From assembly GCA_900541915.1 (NCBI GenBank), contig UQLS01000008.1, positions 1 through 64,000 on the forward strand: a stretch of 64,000 nt of DNA, in the 5' to 3' direction. The notes under the pieces were generated by a model. That model ran no database searches. It was not told the origin of the DNA and saw only the letters and a program-made list of their open reading frames with translations. Shown piece by piece: positions 1 through 7,488 of the stretch (position 1 is its first letter; each line of letters opens with the position of its first letter). Both the position numbers and the translations under genes were made by a program. Source of the stretch: an uncultured Phascolarctobacterium sp. (GTDB lineage Bacteria > Bacillota > Negativicutes > Acidaminococcales > Acidaminococcaceae).

Positions 1-16
1 ATAGCGGGCGGTTGTT

Positions 17-39
17 AAATAAGCGTTTTACGCTTATTT
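17..39. other. Perfect 9-bp stem-loop
   Basis: AAATAAGCG and CGCTTATTT are exact reverse complements around a 5-nt loop (TTTTA). No U-run follows on either strand, so it is not a classical terminator. It may belong to a gene left of the window. Confidence 0.45.
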
Positions 40-60
40 CTCGCTAAAGCAATAACAAAA

Positions 61-97
61 ACCCTGAGAAAATAACTTTCTCAGGGTTCTTTTTATT
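61..97. terminator. Bidirectional rho-independent terminator
   Basis: An 11-bp perfect stem (61-71 with 77-87, loop ATAAC) is followed on the plus strand by TCTTTTTATTT. On the minus strand it is followed by TTTTGTT. It can end the small minus-strand gene whose stop lies at 93 and any plus-strand gene entering from the left. Confidence 0.8.
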
Positions 98-263
98 TAT
101 GCGGCTGTTCACTGGCTATAAAATCCAGCACGCTAACAATATTTTCATTAACTGCAGAAGCGCCTGCCCAATTTTCTTTTGGCTGTTGCAGTAATAATAA
201 TCCCATAAATAAAGCAGTCAGAAACATTACTTCTAATATTTTATATCTTTTTACTACTTCCAT
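93..263 (-). CDS. Small single-pass membrane protein, unknown function
   Basis: I do not recognise this protein. The chosen start (ATG at 263) has GAGGT 8 nt upstream and gives 56 residues. A longer frame from 296 has no Shine-Dalgarno site. A short basic N-terminus (MEVVKRYK) precedes one hydrophobic segment of about 16 residues (LEVMFLTALFMGLLLL) and then a polar tail of about 30 residues, as in a signal-anchor protein. It lies directly downstream of radA on the same strand with 80 nt between, and the bidirectional terminator at 61-97 follows, so it may be the last cistron of ctsR-clpC-radA. No cysteines or catalytic motifs are visible. Confidence 0.5.
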   Translation of the reverse strand: MEVVKRYKILEVMFLTALFMGLLLLQQPKENWAGASAVNENIVSVLDFIASEQPHK

Positions 264-344
264 CTGTATATACCTCGCTGTTAATTTTATATTCATTATA
301 AAATAAGAAGCTGAAATACAAATGAAATGAATGTAAAATGTTTT

Positions 345-1703
345 TTAAATAAAAATGTACTGTAATGCTTCGTCCAGTGATTTTACCTGTATTACTTCAG
401 CAGACAATTTATCTGCACTCAGTTTACCGGCAGGCACAATAAATCTTTTAAAGCCAAGATTGATACCATCAGCAATACGGCGTTCCGGCGCGCTTACACG
501 TCTTATCTCGCCTGTTAAGCCAACTTCGCCAAAAACCAAGGTATCCTTTCTGACCGGTCTATTGCGATAACTTGATACTAAAGCCGCTGCCACGGCAAGG
601 TCTGCCGCTGGTTCAGTAACCTTCATGCCGCCGACAATATTTACATAAGCATCGTAAATACCAAAATCAAGACCCAAACGCTTTTCCAAAATAGCGAGCA
701 GCATATTTACGCGGTTATAATCAAAGCCTACCGCAGTACGCCTTGGCATCCCATAAGGAGTTTTAGAAACCAGTGCCTGTACTTCCAGCATCAACGGCCT
801 GTTACCTTCCATACAGACACCGATAATACTTCCGGAAGCTTCGCCGTTGCGGTCCTCCAGGAAAAGCCCTGCCGGATTGGCAACTTCCTGCAGTCCTCCC
901 TCTTCCATGGAAAAAATACCGCTTTCACTGGTACTGCCAAAACGATTTTTTAATGCCCGCAGCACGCGGAAGGAATAAGAACGGTCACCTTCAAACTGCA
1001 GTACTACGTCAACCATGTGCTCTAACAAACGCGGCCCGGCAATATTACCGTCCTTGGTTACATGACCAATCAGCATAACTGCAATACCTGTACTTTTGGC
1101 AAACTGCAGCAGTTTAGCCGTACACTCACGCACCTGCCCTACGCTGCCGGCAGCCGTCGGCAGTTCCGGATTGTACATAGTCTGAATGGAGTCGATAATC
1201 AAAATAGCCGGTGCTGCCTCTTTAGCCTGCAGCAGCACTGCATCCAAATCAGTAGCCGTCATAATCAGCAGCGTGTCCTTACTGCCGCCCAATCGCGCAG
1301 CACGCATGGCAGTCTGTTCTTCTGATTCCTCACCGCTTACATAAAGCACCTTAATACCCTGTCTGCTGAACCGCAGTCCGGCATCAAGCAAAATAGTAGA
1401 CTTGCCGATGCCCGGAGTTCCGCCCAGCAGAACTAAACTTCCCGGCACCAGGCCACCGCCTAAAACACGGTCAAACTCACGTATACCGGTGGCCATACGC
1501 TGAACGGTGCTGCCGGAGATACTGGAAATCAGCCTTGGCTTAACCTTGCCTGTATTTTCCGGCAGGTAGCTTTTAATTTTCGTCGTTGTTTCTACTTCTT
1601 CGGCAAAGGTGTCCCAGCCGCCGCATTCCGGGCAGCGTCCCAGCCATTTCGCCGTAGTGTAGCCGCAGCTTTGGCAGACAAAATGAGATTTACTTTTGGC
1701 CAT
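345..1703 (-). CDS. radA: DNA repair protein RadA
   Basis: RadA is a RecA-like ATPase that promotes branch migration of recombination intermediates. At 452 residues it is full length for the family. An N-terminal C4 zinc finger is seen (C10, C13, C24, C27), then a Walker A motif (GGTPGIGKS, near residue 95), a Walker B stretch ending in IDSIQ, and the RadA-specific KNRFG motif near residue 253. The last 150 residues form the Lon-protease-like domain. The start overlaps the end of clpC by 14 nt, so the two are translationally coupled. A ctsR-clpC-radA order is common in Firmicutes, where radA lies in the CtsR heat-shock operon. Confidence 0.97.
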   Translation of the reverse strand: MAKSKSHFVCQSCGYTTAKWLGRCPECGGWDTFAEEVETTTKIKSYLPENTGKVKPRLISSISGSTVQRMATGIREFDRVLGGGLVPGSLVLLGGTPGIGKSTILLDAGLRFSRQGIKVLYVSGEESEEQTAMRAARLGGSKDTLLIMTATDLDAVLLQAKEAAPAILIIDSIQTMYNPELPTAAGSVGQVRECTAKLLQFAKSTGIAVMLIGHVTKDGNIAGPRLLEHMVDVVLQFEGDRSYSFRVLRALKNRFGSTSESGIFSMEEGGLQEVANPAGLFLEDRNGEASGSIIGVCMEGNRPLMLEVQALVSKTPYGMPRRTAVGFDYNRVNMLLAILEKRLGLDFGIYDAYVNIVGGMKVTEPAADLAVAAALVSSYRNRPVRKDTLVFGEVGLTGEIRRVSAPERRIADGINLGFKRFIVPAGKLSADKLSAEVIQVKSLDEALQYIFI

Positions 1704-4398
1704 GATGCTCTCCTTGTGCAGCTGCTACCGGCTCAGTTACATTATCCAGCGGCATCTCCAGCAGAAAATGTCCTGCCTCTACCGCCTTATGAAAAACAAG
1801 CGTCTTGCCGTCAGCTGCCGCTTCAGCGATAATGCTGTCTCCGGAACTGAACTTTCCGCCCAGATACAAATCACTGATAGGATCTTCCAGCAGTTTACGC
1901 AATGCTCTGCGCAAAGGACGCGCACCATATTTCAAATCCGTACCCTCGCGCAGCAAAAGCTCTCTGGCAGAAGGCGCCAGCTCTATACTGAGCCCGTTAT
2001 GACGCATACGCTCATTTAATTCTGCTACCAGATTATCGGCAATAGTTGCCAGTTCTTTATTGCTCAGCGGGTCAAAAACAAGAATCTCATCTACACGGTT
2101 CAAAAATTCCGGTCGGAAAATATTCTTGATTTCTGCCAGTACCTGTTCTTTACGACCTTTCAGTTCCATAGAACTGTCAGACGCAAAACCAAGAGGACTG
2201 GTCATATTCAGTTTCCGCGCTCCCGCGTTGCTTGTCATAATAATGACTGCATTTCTAAAATCAACCGTACGTCCCTGTCCGTCAGTTAAACGTCCATCTT
2301 CCATAATCTGCAGCAGCAGGTTAAACACATCAGGATGCGCCTTTTCAATTTCATCCAGCAAAATAACGCAGTAGGGTTTGCGTTTGACAGCATCAGTCAG
2401 CTGTCCGCCTTCATCATAGCCAACATAGCCGGGAGGCGCGCCAATTAAACGAGCCGTAGTATGTTTTTCCATATACTCGCTCATATCAAAGCGCAGCATG
2501 GCACGTTCATCACCAAAAAGCTGCTGCGCCAAAGCTTTTGCAAGCTCTGTCTTGCCAACACCTGTAGGCCCAAGGAACAGGAAGGAACCTACCGGACGAT
2601 TTTTATCCTTAAAGCCCGCACGTGCACGGCGCACGGCACGGCTGACAGCGCTTACTGCCTCGCTCTGACCAATAACACGCTTGTGCAGAGCTTCTTCCAG
2701 GTGCAAAAGTCTGCTGCCTTCGCCTTCTGTAATCTTCTGCAGCGGAATACCGGTCCAGGAAGAAACAACCTCTGCCACATCCTCAGCAGTTACGGCAAAA
2801 TCCTTTGCCGCCTCCGCCAAAGCCTTAGTAAGCTGCTCCTGCAGTTCTTCTTCCTTATCACGCAGACGTGCAGCTGCTTCATATTCCTGTTTTTCTGCTG
2901 CCTCTTCTTTTTCCAAGCGTGTATATTCCAAATCTTCCTGCAGCTGACGTGCCGGCAAAGATTTTTTATACAGCTGAATACGCAGCCGCGCGCATGCCTC
3001 ATCCATTAAGTCTATAGCTTTATCCGGCAGATTGCGGTCAGTAATATAACGGTCAGATAAATCTACTGCTGCCTTAATTGCTGCATCCTCAATGCGTAAA
3101 CCGTGGAATTTTTCATAGCGGCGGCGCAGTCCGAGCAGCATTTTTTCACTGTCAGCTGCCGAAGGCACTTCTACCAGCACCGGCTGGAAACGTCTTTCCA
3201 AAGCCGCATCCTTTTCAATATGCTTTCTGTATTCAGCAATAGTGGTTGCACCAATTACCTGCAGTTCTCCGCGGGCTAAAGCCGGTTTTACCAGATTAGC
3301 CGCATCAATGCTGCCTTCCGCGCTGCCGGCACCAATAATGGTATGCAGTTCGTCAATAAACAGAATAATGCGGTTATCATTGCGAATTAAATCCAAAATT
3401 TCTTTCAGACGTTCTTCAAATTCACCCCGATATTTTGCACCTGCCACCAGCATACCGATTTCCAGCGAGAAAATAATCTTCTGCTGCAAAAATTCCGGCA
3501 CTTCGCCTTTGACAATCTTCTGTGCCAGCGCTTCGGCAATAGCTGTTTTGCCTACACCGGCTTCGCCGATAATAACCGGATTGTTCTTAGTACGGCGGCA
3601 GAGAATCTGAATGACGCGCTCCACTTCTTTCTCGCGGCCGATAACAGGATCACTTTTGCCTATGCGTGCCGCTTCATTAAGATTACGCCCAAACTCGCCT
3701 AAGATTTCCAATATATCTGCAGGTTTCTCCTCCGCTTTCATACCGCTGCCCTTGCCTCCGGGCACTGCCTTATTATGTTCATCGAAAGCCCGTATTACTT
3801 CGCTGACCTTTTCATAAGTAACGTCAAACTTATGCAGCACCTTGCAGGCAATGCCGTCGCCTGCTTCTAAAAGACCTAACAGAAGCTGCTGACTGCCCAC
3901 AAACTCCTGTCCGGAAGCTTTGGAGGCATCTCCGGCTTTAGCCAGCGCCATCTTGGCACGCGGACTGTATTGAGGCACACCATCTTTTCTGGAGCCTTTA
4001 TCCAGCCAGTTTTCAAGTTCCTTCTGCATTTCATTGATATTAATATCAAAGCCTGCCAAAATACGTTTTGCCAGACAGCTATCTACATTGAGAATACCCC
4101 AGAGGATATGCTCCGTACCAATATGCTCGCAGCCCATATCTAAAGCTTTACCTGCTGCAAGCTCTAAAATTTTTGCTGCCCGCAAAGAAAAACCGTCCTT
4201 GGTTTCTGCTTTTTTAGGCTTGAACAGTCCTTCCAGAAAGTTCTTGGCAGCTTCCGGTGTCAGCGGCATCTCGCCTGCACCAAAGGGCATAAATTCTTTG
4301 GCACAGTCAGCGCACAGCCATTTATCTACCTGCTTACTGCCAATCAGGCACACTACATGCATAATGGCCTGTTTTTTATGACAATTTTCACATAACAT
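1690..4398 (-). CDS. clpC: ClpC AAA+ unfoldase with fused N-terminal McsA-like zinc finger
   Basis: ClpC is a hexameric Hsp100 unfoldase that feeds proteins to ClpP. At 902 residues it is longer than the usual ~810-820. The extra N-terminus carries two CxxC pairs (C3/C6 and C29/C32) spaced like the first zinc finger of McsA. The double Clp-N repeat (about residues 70-210), AAA module 1 with GEAGVGKT, a middle region with a UVR-like coiled coil (EKQEYEAAARLRDKEEEL), and AAA module 2 with GPTGVGKT follow. The arginine-kinase genes mcsA and mcsB that sit between ctsR and clpC in Bacillus are absent here; ctsR ends 4 nt upstream. The fusion suggests the McsA-type finger now acts in cis. Identity as ClpC is certain; the finger's role is inference. 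Confidence 0.96.
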   Translation of the reverse strand: MLCENCHKKQAIMHVVCLIGSKQVDKWLCADCAKEFMPFGAGEMPLTPEAAKNFLEGLFKPKKAETKDGFSLRAAKILELAAGKALDMGCEHIGTEHILWGILNVDSCLAKRILAGFDININEMQKELENWLDKGSRKDGVPQYSPRAKMALAKAGDASKASGQEFVGSQQLLLGLLEAGDGIACKVLHKFDVTYEKVSEVIRAFDEHNKAVPGGKGSGMKAEEKPADILEILGEFGRNLNEAARIGKSDPVIGREKEVERVIQILCRRTKNNPVIIGEAGVGKTAIAEALAQKIVKGEVPEFLQQKIIFSLEIGMLVAGAKYRGEFEERLKEILDLIRNDNRIILFIDELHTIIGAGSAEGSIDAANLVKPALARGELQVIGATTIAEYRKHIEKDAALERRFQPVLVEVPSAADSEKMLLGLRRRYEKFHGLRIEDAAIKAAVDLSDRYITDRNLPDKAIDLMDEACARLRIQLYKKSLPARQLQEDLEYTRLEKEEAAEKQEYEAAARLRDKEEELQEQLTKALAEAAKDFAVTAEDVAEVVSSWTGIPLQKITEGEGSRLLHLEEALHKRVIGQSEAVSAVSRAVRRARAGFKDKNRPVGSFLFLGPTGVGKTELAKALAQQLFGDERAMLRFDMSEYMEKHTTARLIGAPPGYVGYDEGGQLTDAVKRKPYCVILLDEIEKAHPDVFNLLLQIMEDGRLTDGQGRTVDFRNAVIIMTSNAGARKLNMTSPLGFASDSSMELKGRKEQVLAEIKNIFRPEFLNRVDEILVFDPLSNKELATIADNLVAELNERMRHNGLSIELAPSARELLLREGTDLKYGARPLRRALRKLLEDPISDLYLGGKFSSGDSIIAEAAADGKTLVFHKAVEAGHFLLEMPLDNVTEPVAAAQGEHHGQK

Positions 4399-4402
4399 AA
4401 TC

Positions 4403-4819
4403 TCACCCCTGTCCGCTGCCGTTCAGACGCATCATCGCCTGCTGCAGCACTTTCTTTTTCTTCTGTTCACTGGCGTCAATAATCTCCAGCATATATTCCA
4501 GCAATTTGCGTTCTCTCTGAGTTATCAGCCGCTGAGCTGCCAGATGCTGCACTAACTCAGCAGCCTCCAGTTCTCTTTTCGGTTTTTCCTGCTGCGGTAC
4601 TACACGCACGATACGCACAAAACCACCGCTGCCTCGTCTTGACTCTACCATATAACCACGCTCAGGCGTAAAGCGCGTACTAAGCACATAGCTTATTTGT
4701 GAAGGAGCGCAGGAAAGACGCTCTGCCAGTTCATTGCGCTGCACCAGCAAACTGTCTTCACTGTCCTGCAGCAGCTCTCTTATAATAAATTCTTCTATTG
4801 CATCAGCAAGATTCTTCAT
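4403..4819 (-). CDS. ctsR: Transcriptional repressor CtsR
   Basis: CtsR represses class III heat-shock genes (clpC, clpP and others) by binding GTCAAA-type tandem repeats. The 138-residue protein has the winged-helix N-terminal domain, including the glycine-rich wing (ESRRGSGGFVRI, residues 59-70) that acts as the thermosensor in Bacillus CtsR. The C-terminal half is the McsB-responsive dimerisation region in other species. AAGGTGG stands 8 nt before the ATG. It is the first gene of the minus-strand ctsR-clpC-radA operon, and its promoter at 4890-4918 contains the repeat expected for autoregulation. Confidence 0.95.
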   Translation of the reverse strand: MKNLADAIEEFIIRELLQDSEDSLLVQRNELAERLSCAPSQISYVLSTRFTPERGYMVESRRGSGGFVRIVRVVPQQEKPKRELEAAELVQHLAAQRLITQRERKLLEYMLEIIDASEQKKKKVLQQAMMRLNGSGQG

Positions 4820-4889
4820 AATATTACCACCTTAAATCGCAGTCTGCTTACAGGCAGACTTATTTTATTTAGCAGTCATTTGTATCATT

Positions 4890-4918
4890 ATTATATTTGA
4901 CTTTTCGACTTTTTACAA
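4890..4918 (-). promoter_or_regulatory. ctsR promoter with CtsR-like operator in the spacer
   Basis: On the minus strand -35 TTGTAA (4913-4918), a 17-nt spacer and -10 TATAAT (4890-4895). The spacer holds two GTC(A/G)AA units (4896-4909) with an 8-nt period. Known CtsR sites have two heptads with a 10-nt period, so the site is related but not identical. Confidence 0.65.
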
Positions 4919-4990
4919 GTGAAATAAATATGAAAATACTTTTCTTTGTTCAAACAAAATTTCACAGAAAATTTGCAGCAAAATAAGTTT

Positions 4991-5035
4991 TTTGACTTTT
5001 TGACATTTGACACTGCTGCTTACTTTTCGTACAAT
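4991..5035 (+). promoter_or_regulatory. lemA promoter overlapped by three GTCAAA-type repeats
   Basis: -35 TTGACA (5007-5012), 17-nt spacer, -10 TACAAT (5030-5035). Three copies of TTTGAC or TTTTGAC (4991-5010) run into the -35 box. The segment 4991-5004 is the same as the ctsR operator at 4896-4909 apart from one base, which suggests that the CtsR-type repressor controls both divergent transcripts. Confidence 0.6.
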
Positions 5036-5079
5036 AAGGATAAGTTCATATTATATTACTTAATGGAGGAAATTCACAC

Positions 5080-5634
5080 ATGAACAAAACTTTAATGATT
5101 ATTATTGCCATCGTGGTAATTATCGGCGGCATGTTTGTCAGCAGCTATAACGGCCTGGTAAGTCTGAACGAAAAAGTTGACAGCAAGTGGGCTCAGGTAG
5201 AAAACCAGCTGCAGCGCCGCAATGACCTTATCCCTAACCTGGTAAGCACTGTAAAAGGATTTGCCGGTCATGAAACCGCAGTATTCACTGCAGTAGCTGA
5301 CGCCAGAGCAAAACTGGGCGGAGCAAAAACCGTAGCTGAAACCAGTGCAGCCAACAGTGAAATGAACACCGCTTTATCCCGTCTGCTGATGGTAGCGGAA
5401 AACTACCCTGAACTGAAATCCAGTGCAAACTTCATCCAGCTGCAGGATGAACTGGCAGGTACGGAAAACCGCATTGCCGTAGCCCGTATGGACTACAATA
5501 ACACTGTACAGGCTTATAACGCTAAAATTAAAAGTATTCCTACTGCTTTTTATGCCGGTATGTTTGGCTTTACGGCCAAAGATTTCTTTAAAGCAGATGA
5601 AAATGCTCAGAAAGTACCGCAAGTTAAATTCTGA
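5080..5634 (+). CDS. lemA: LemA family protein
   Basis: LemA proteins are membrane-anchored helical-bundle proteins of uncertain biochemical role. The 184-residue product begins with a single N-terminal membrane segment (residues 4-25), followed by the conserved sequence around NEKVDSKWAQVENQLQRR and the NDLIPNLVSTVKGFA signature. GGAGG stands 8-9 nt before the start. The gene is followed after 65 nt by a TPM-domain gene, a pairing seen in many bacteria (lemA with ygcG/htpX-like partners). The promoter carries CtsR-like repeats, so heat or envelope-stress induction is likely but not shown. Confidence 0.93.
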   Translation: MNKTLMIIIAIVVIIGGMFVSSYNGLVSLNEKVDSKWAQVENQLQRRNDLIPNLVSTVKGFAGHETAVFTAVADARAKLGGAKTVAETSAANSEMNTALSRLLMVAENYPELKSSANFIQLQDELAGTENRIAVARMDYNNTVQAYNAKIKSIPTAFYAGMFGFTAKDFFKADENAQKVPQVKF

Positions 5635-5699
5635 TGGCCTGTTACTGCTGTCTGCTGTTTAAATACAGCAACAGCAAATAAATTTTGACGGAGTAATTT

Positions 5700-6467
5700 A
5701 TGAAACGCTGGCTAATTTATTTCATCTTATTACTGCAGTGCTTCTTTGCCGCCTGTGCCACTGCTGCGCCGCAGATTCCTCCCAAGCCTACCGCTACTGC
5801 AGGAATCTACGTGCAGGACTATGCCCAGGTACTTTCAGCAGAAGACAAACGCCGACTGCTGAGCATAGGACAGGAGCTTGATGATAAGACAACAGCCCAG
5901 CTGGCAGTTGTCACTGTAAAAACCCTGGACGGACAGCCTATTGAAGATTATGCTCTTTCTATTCTCAGGGAATGGGGCATCGGCAGCAAAGAAAAAAACA
6001 ATGGTGCTTTAATCGTTGTCGCTGTGCAGGATCGCCGTTCACGCATCGAAGTTGGCTACGGTCTTGAAGGACTGCTGACAGACGGCCTTACCGGACGCAT
6101 TCAGGATCAGGCCATGATTCCTTACTTCCGCAAAGGTAATTATGCTGCCGGTATCGTCAATGGCTATGCGGTAACGGCGTCCCTTATCGCCAAAGACGCA
6201 GGTGTACAGCTGACATCTATCAATTCTGAGCAAATTGCTGTTCCCACAAAGACTACTAATAATACAGACCAGGAATATCCCTTCTGGCTGAAGCTTTTAA
6301 TCGGTGCAGGCATCGTCCTGCTGCTGATTATTGATAATCTCTTCCTGGGCGGCGTTCTTACCCAAATGCTGTTTTTCATGTTCCTGCGCGGACGTGGCGG
6401 CGGTGGCGGACGCGGCGGCTTTGGCGGAGGCAGCGGCGGTGGAGGCGGTTCCTCCCGCAGTTGGTAA
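5700..6467 (+). CDS. TPM domain (YgcG family) membrane protein
   Basis: The 255-residue protein has a cleaved N-terminal signal. A cysteine in FFAAC could be a lipobox, but a type I site at ATAA is equally possible. An extracytoplasmic TPM domain covers about residues 36-170 (GIYVQDYAQVLS at its start, EDYALSILREWGIG and VGYGLEGLLTDGLTGRIQD inside). One transmembrane helix (residues ~200-225) and a C-terminal tail rich in glycine and serine end the protein. TPM domains have been linked to photosystem repair in plants and to phosphatase-like folds; the bacterial function is unknown. It forms a unit with lemA. Confidence 0.9.
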   Translation: MKRWLIYFILLLQCFFAACATAAPQIPPKPTATAGIYVQDYAQVLSAEDKRRLLSIGQELDDKTTAQLAVVTVKTLDGQPIEDYALSILREWGIGSKEKNNGALIVVAVQDRRSRIEVGYGLEGLLTDGLTGRIQDQAMIPYFRKGNYAAGIVNGYAVTASLIAKDAGVQLTSINSEQIAVPTKTTNNTDQEYPFWLKLLIGAGIVLLLIIDNLFLGGVLTQMLFFMFLRGRGGGGGRGGFGGGSGGGGGSSRSW

Positions 6468-6536
6468 CAGCCGTTAAGCCTGATAACACAGGCTGTGATA
6501 TATGTTTCTATTTACGTAAAGAAAGGAATGAAATGT

Positions 6537-6872
6537 ATGAGCGCTACTATCGAAGATTTACAGGCAGAAATTGCCGCCATGAAAAAAGAAATCTCAGAAA
6601 TCCGTACAGAGCTCAACTTCTACAAACTTGACAGGAATATACAGCGAGCTAACGAACAGCATGATTATTACTTCTACACTGATAAGCAGATAGCCATCTG
6701 CCCCTGCTGCTGGGAAAAAGATCATAAAATCACTCCTGTTTCCGACCATGACGATAATGGTTATTTCACCTGCGAACGCTGCGGTTATCAGGGTGTTTAT
6801 GACCATGATAAACTTGATGTCATTGATGATATGCAGACTACGATTTTCAAAAAGCTTTTCGACGATAAATAG
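6537..6872 (+). CDS. Coiled-coil and zinc-ribbon protein, unknown function
   Basis: The start chosen is ATG at 6537, with AAAGGA 9 nt upstream, giving 111 residues; a longer frame from 6495 lacks a ribosome site. Residues ~3-40 form a charged coiled coil (EDLQAEIAAMKKEISEIRTE). Two CxxC pairs (CPCC and CERC) about 35 residues apart then make a rubredoxin-type zinc ribbon. A short acidic and lysine-rich tail ends the protein. Zinc binding and oligomerisation are reasonable guesses; no catalytic motif is visible. It follows the TPM gene by 69 nt and ends at a strong terminator, so it may be the third gene of the lemA transcript. Confidence 0.75.
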   Translation: MSATIEDLQAEIAAMKKEISEIRTELNFYKLDRNIQRANEQHDYYFYTDKQIAICPCCWEKDHKITPVSDHDDNGYFTCERCGYQGVYDHDKLDVIDDMQTTIFKKLFDDK

Positions 6873-6882
6873 CAGCCAAAAC

Positions 6883-6921
6883 AAAAAGCTCAGTCCAAAC
6901 GGACTGAGCTTTTTTTATTTT
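6883..6921. terminator. Bidirectional terminator between zinc-ribbon gene and nrdG
   Basis: Stem 6883-6896 pairs with 6901-6914 around loop AAAC. It is flanked by A- and T-tracts on both sides and serves the plus-strand lemA unit and the minus-strand nrdDG operon. Confidence 0.85.
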
Positions 6922-6932
6922 ATTACTTATTT

Positions 6933-7475
6933 TCAGTCAGGCAGTAAACCTTCCTTGTCATCCCACAGCACTACAGTATCACTGTTTAAAGAATCAGCTA
7001 CGCGGATAACTCTCTGATTTTCACTGCCGCGAAAACGCAGATTGGGATTTTTCTTTTCCAGAACAAATTCCCCATCGACCAGCACGTCAATCAGGGTAAG
7101 CATTTCATGGGTAACTTCCCACGGGCCAAGATTACCGGTCAGCATATCCTTTTCAAAATCATAACCACTGTAGCACCAGATGGTCTTATCAGGATAGGCA
7201 GCTTTCACTCGGCGCAGGAAAGGAAGCAATGCCTCCTGGTTCTGCGGCTCAAAAGGCTCGCCGCCTAAAAGGGAAAAACCTTTGATATACGCAGGCTTCA
7301 TGGCTTCCAAGATACGGTCTTCAACCTCGGGAGTAAAATCATCACCATAGTTAAAGTTCCATGTTTCCGGATTAAAGCAGCCCTTGCAGTGGTGAGTACA
7401 GCCGCTGACGAATAATGACACCCTGATGCCGGGGCCGTTGGCAACATCTATTTCTTTGATAGTTGCATATTTCAT
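6933..7475 (-). CDS. nrdG: Anaerobic ribonucleotide reductase activating protein
   Basis: NrdG is a radical SAM enzyme that generates the glycyl radical on NrdD. The 180-residue protein has the cluster-binding C26-x3-C30-x2-C33 motif and the GGEPF SAM-binding motif (residues ~73-77). It also shows the usual NGPGIRVSLFVSGC lead-in. It lies 13 nt downstream of nrdD, on the same transcript, and ends at a bidirectional terminator. Confidence 0.96.
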   Translation of the reverse strand: MKYATIKEIDVANGPGIRVSLFVSGCTHHCKGCFNPETWNFNYGDDFTPEVEDRILEAMKPAYIKGFSLLGGEPFEPQNQEALLPFLRRVKAAYPDKTIWCYSGYDFEKDMLTGNLGPWEVTHEMLTLIDVLVDGEFVLEKKNPNLRFRGSENQRVIRVADSLNSDTVVLWDDKEGLLPD

Positions 7476-7488
7476 ATCGGCTCACCTC

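Noticed and set aside
6370..6460. GGC-rich segment as a DNA repeat element
   Set aside because: It encodes the Gly/Ser tail of the TPM protein, a normal feature of the family.
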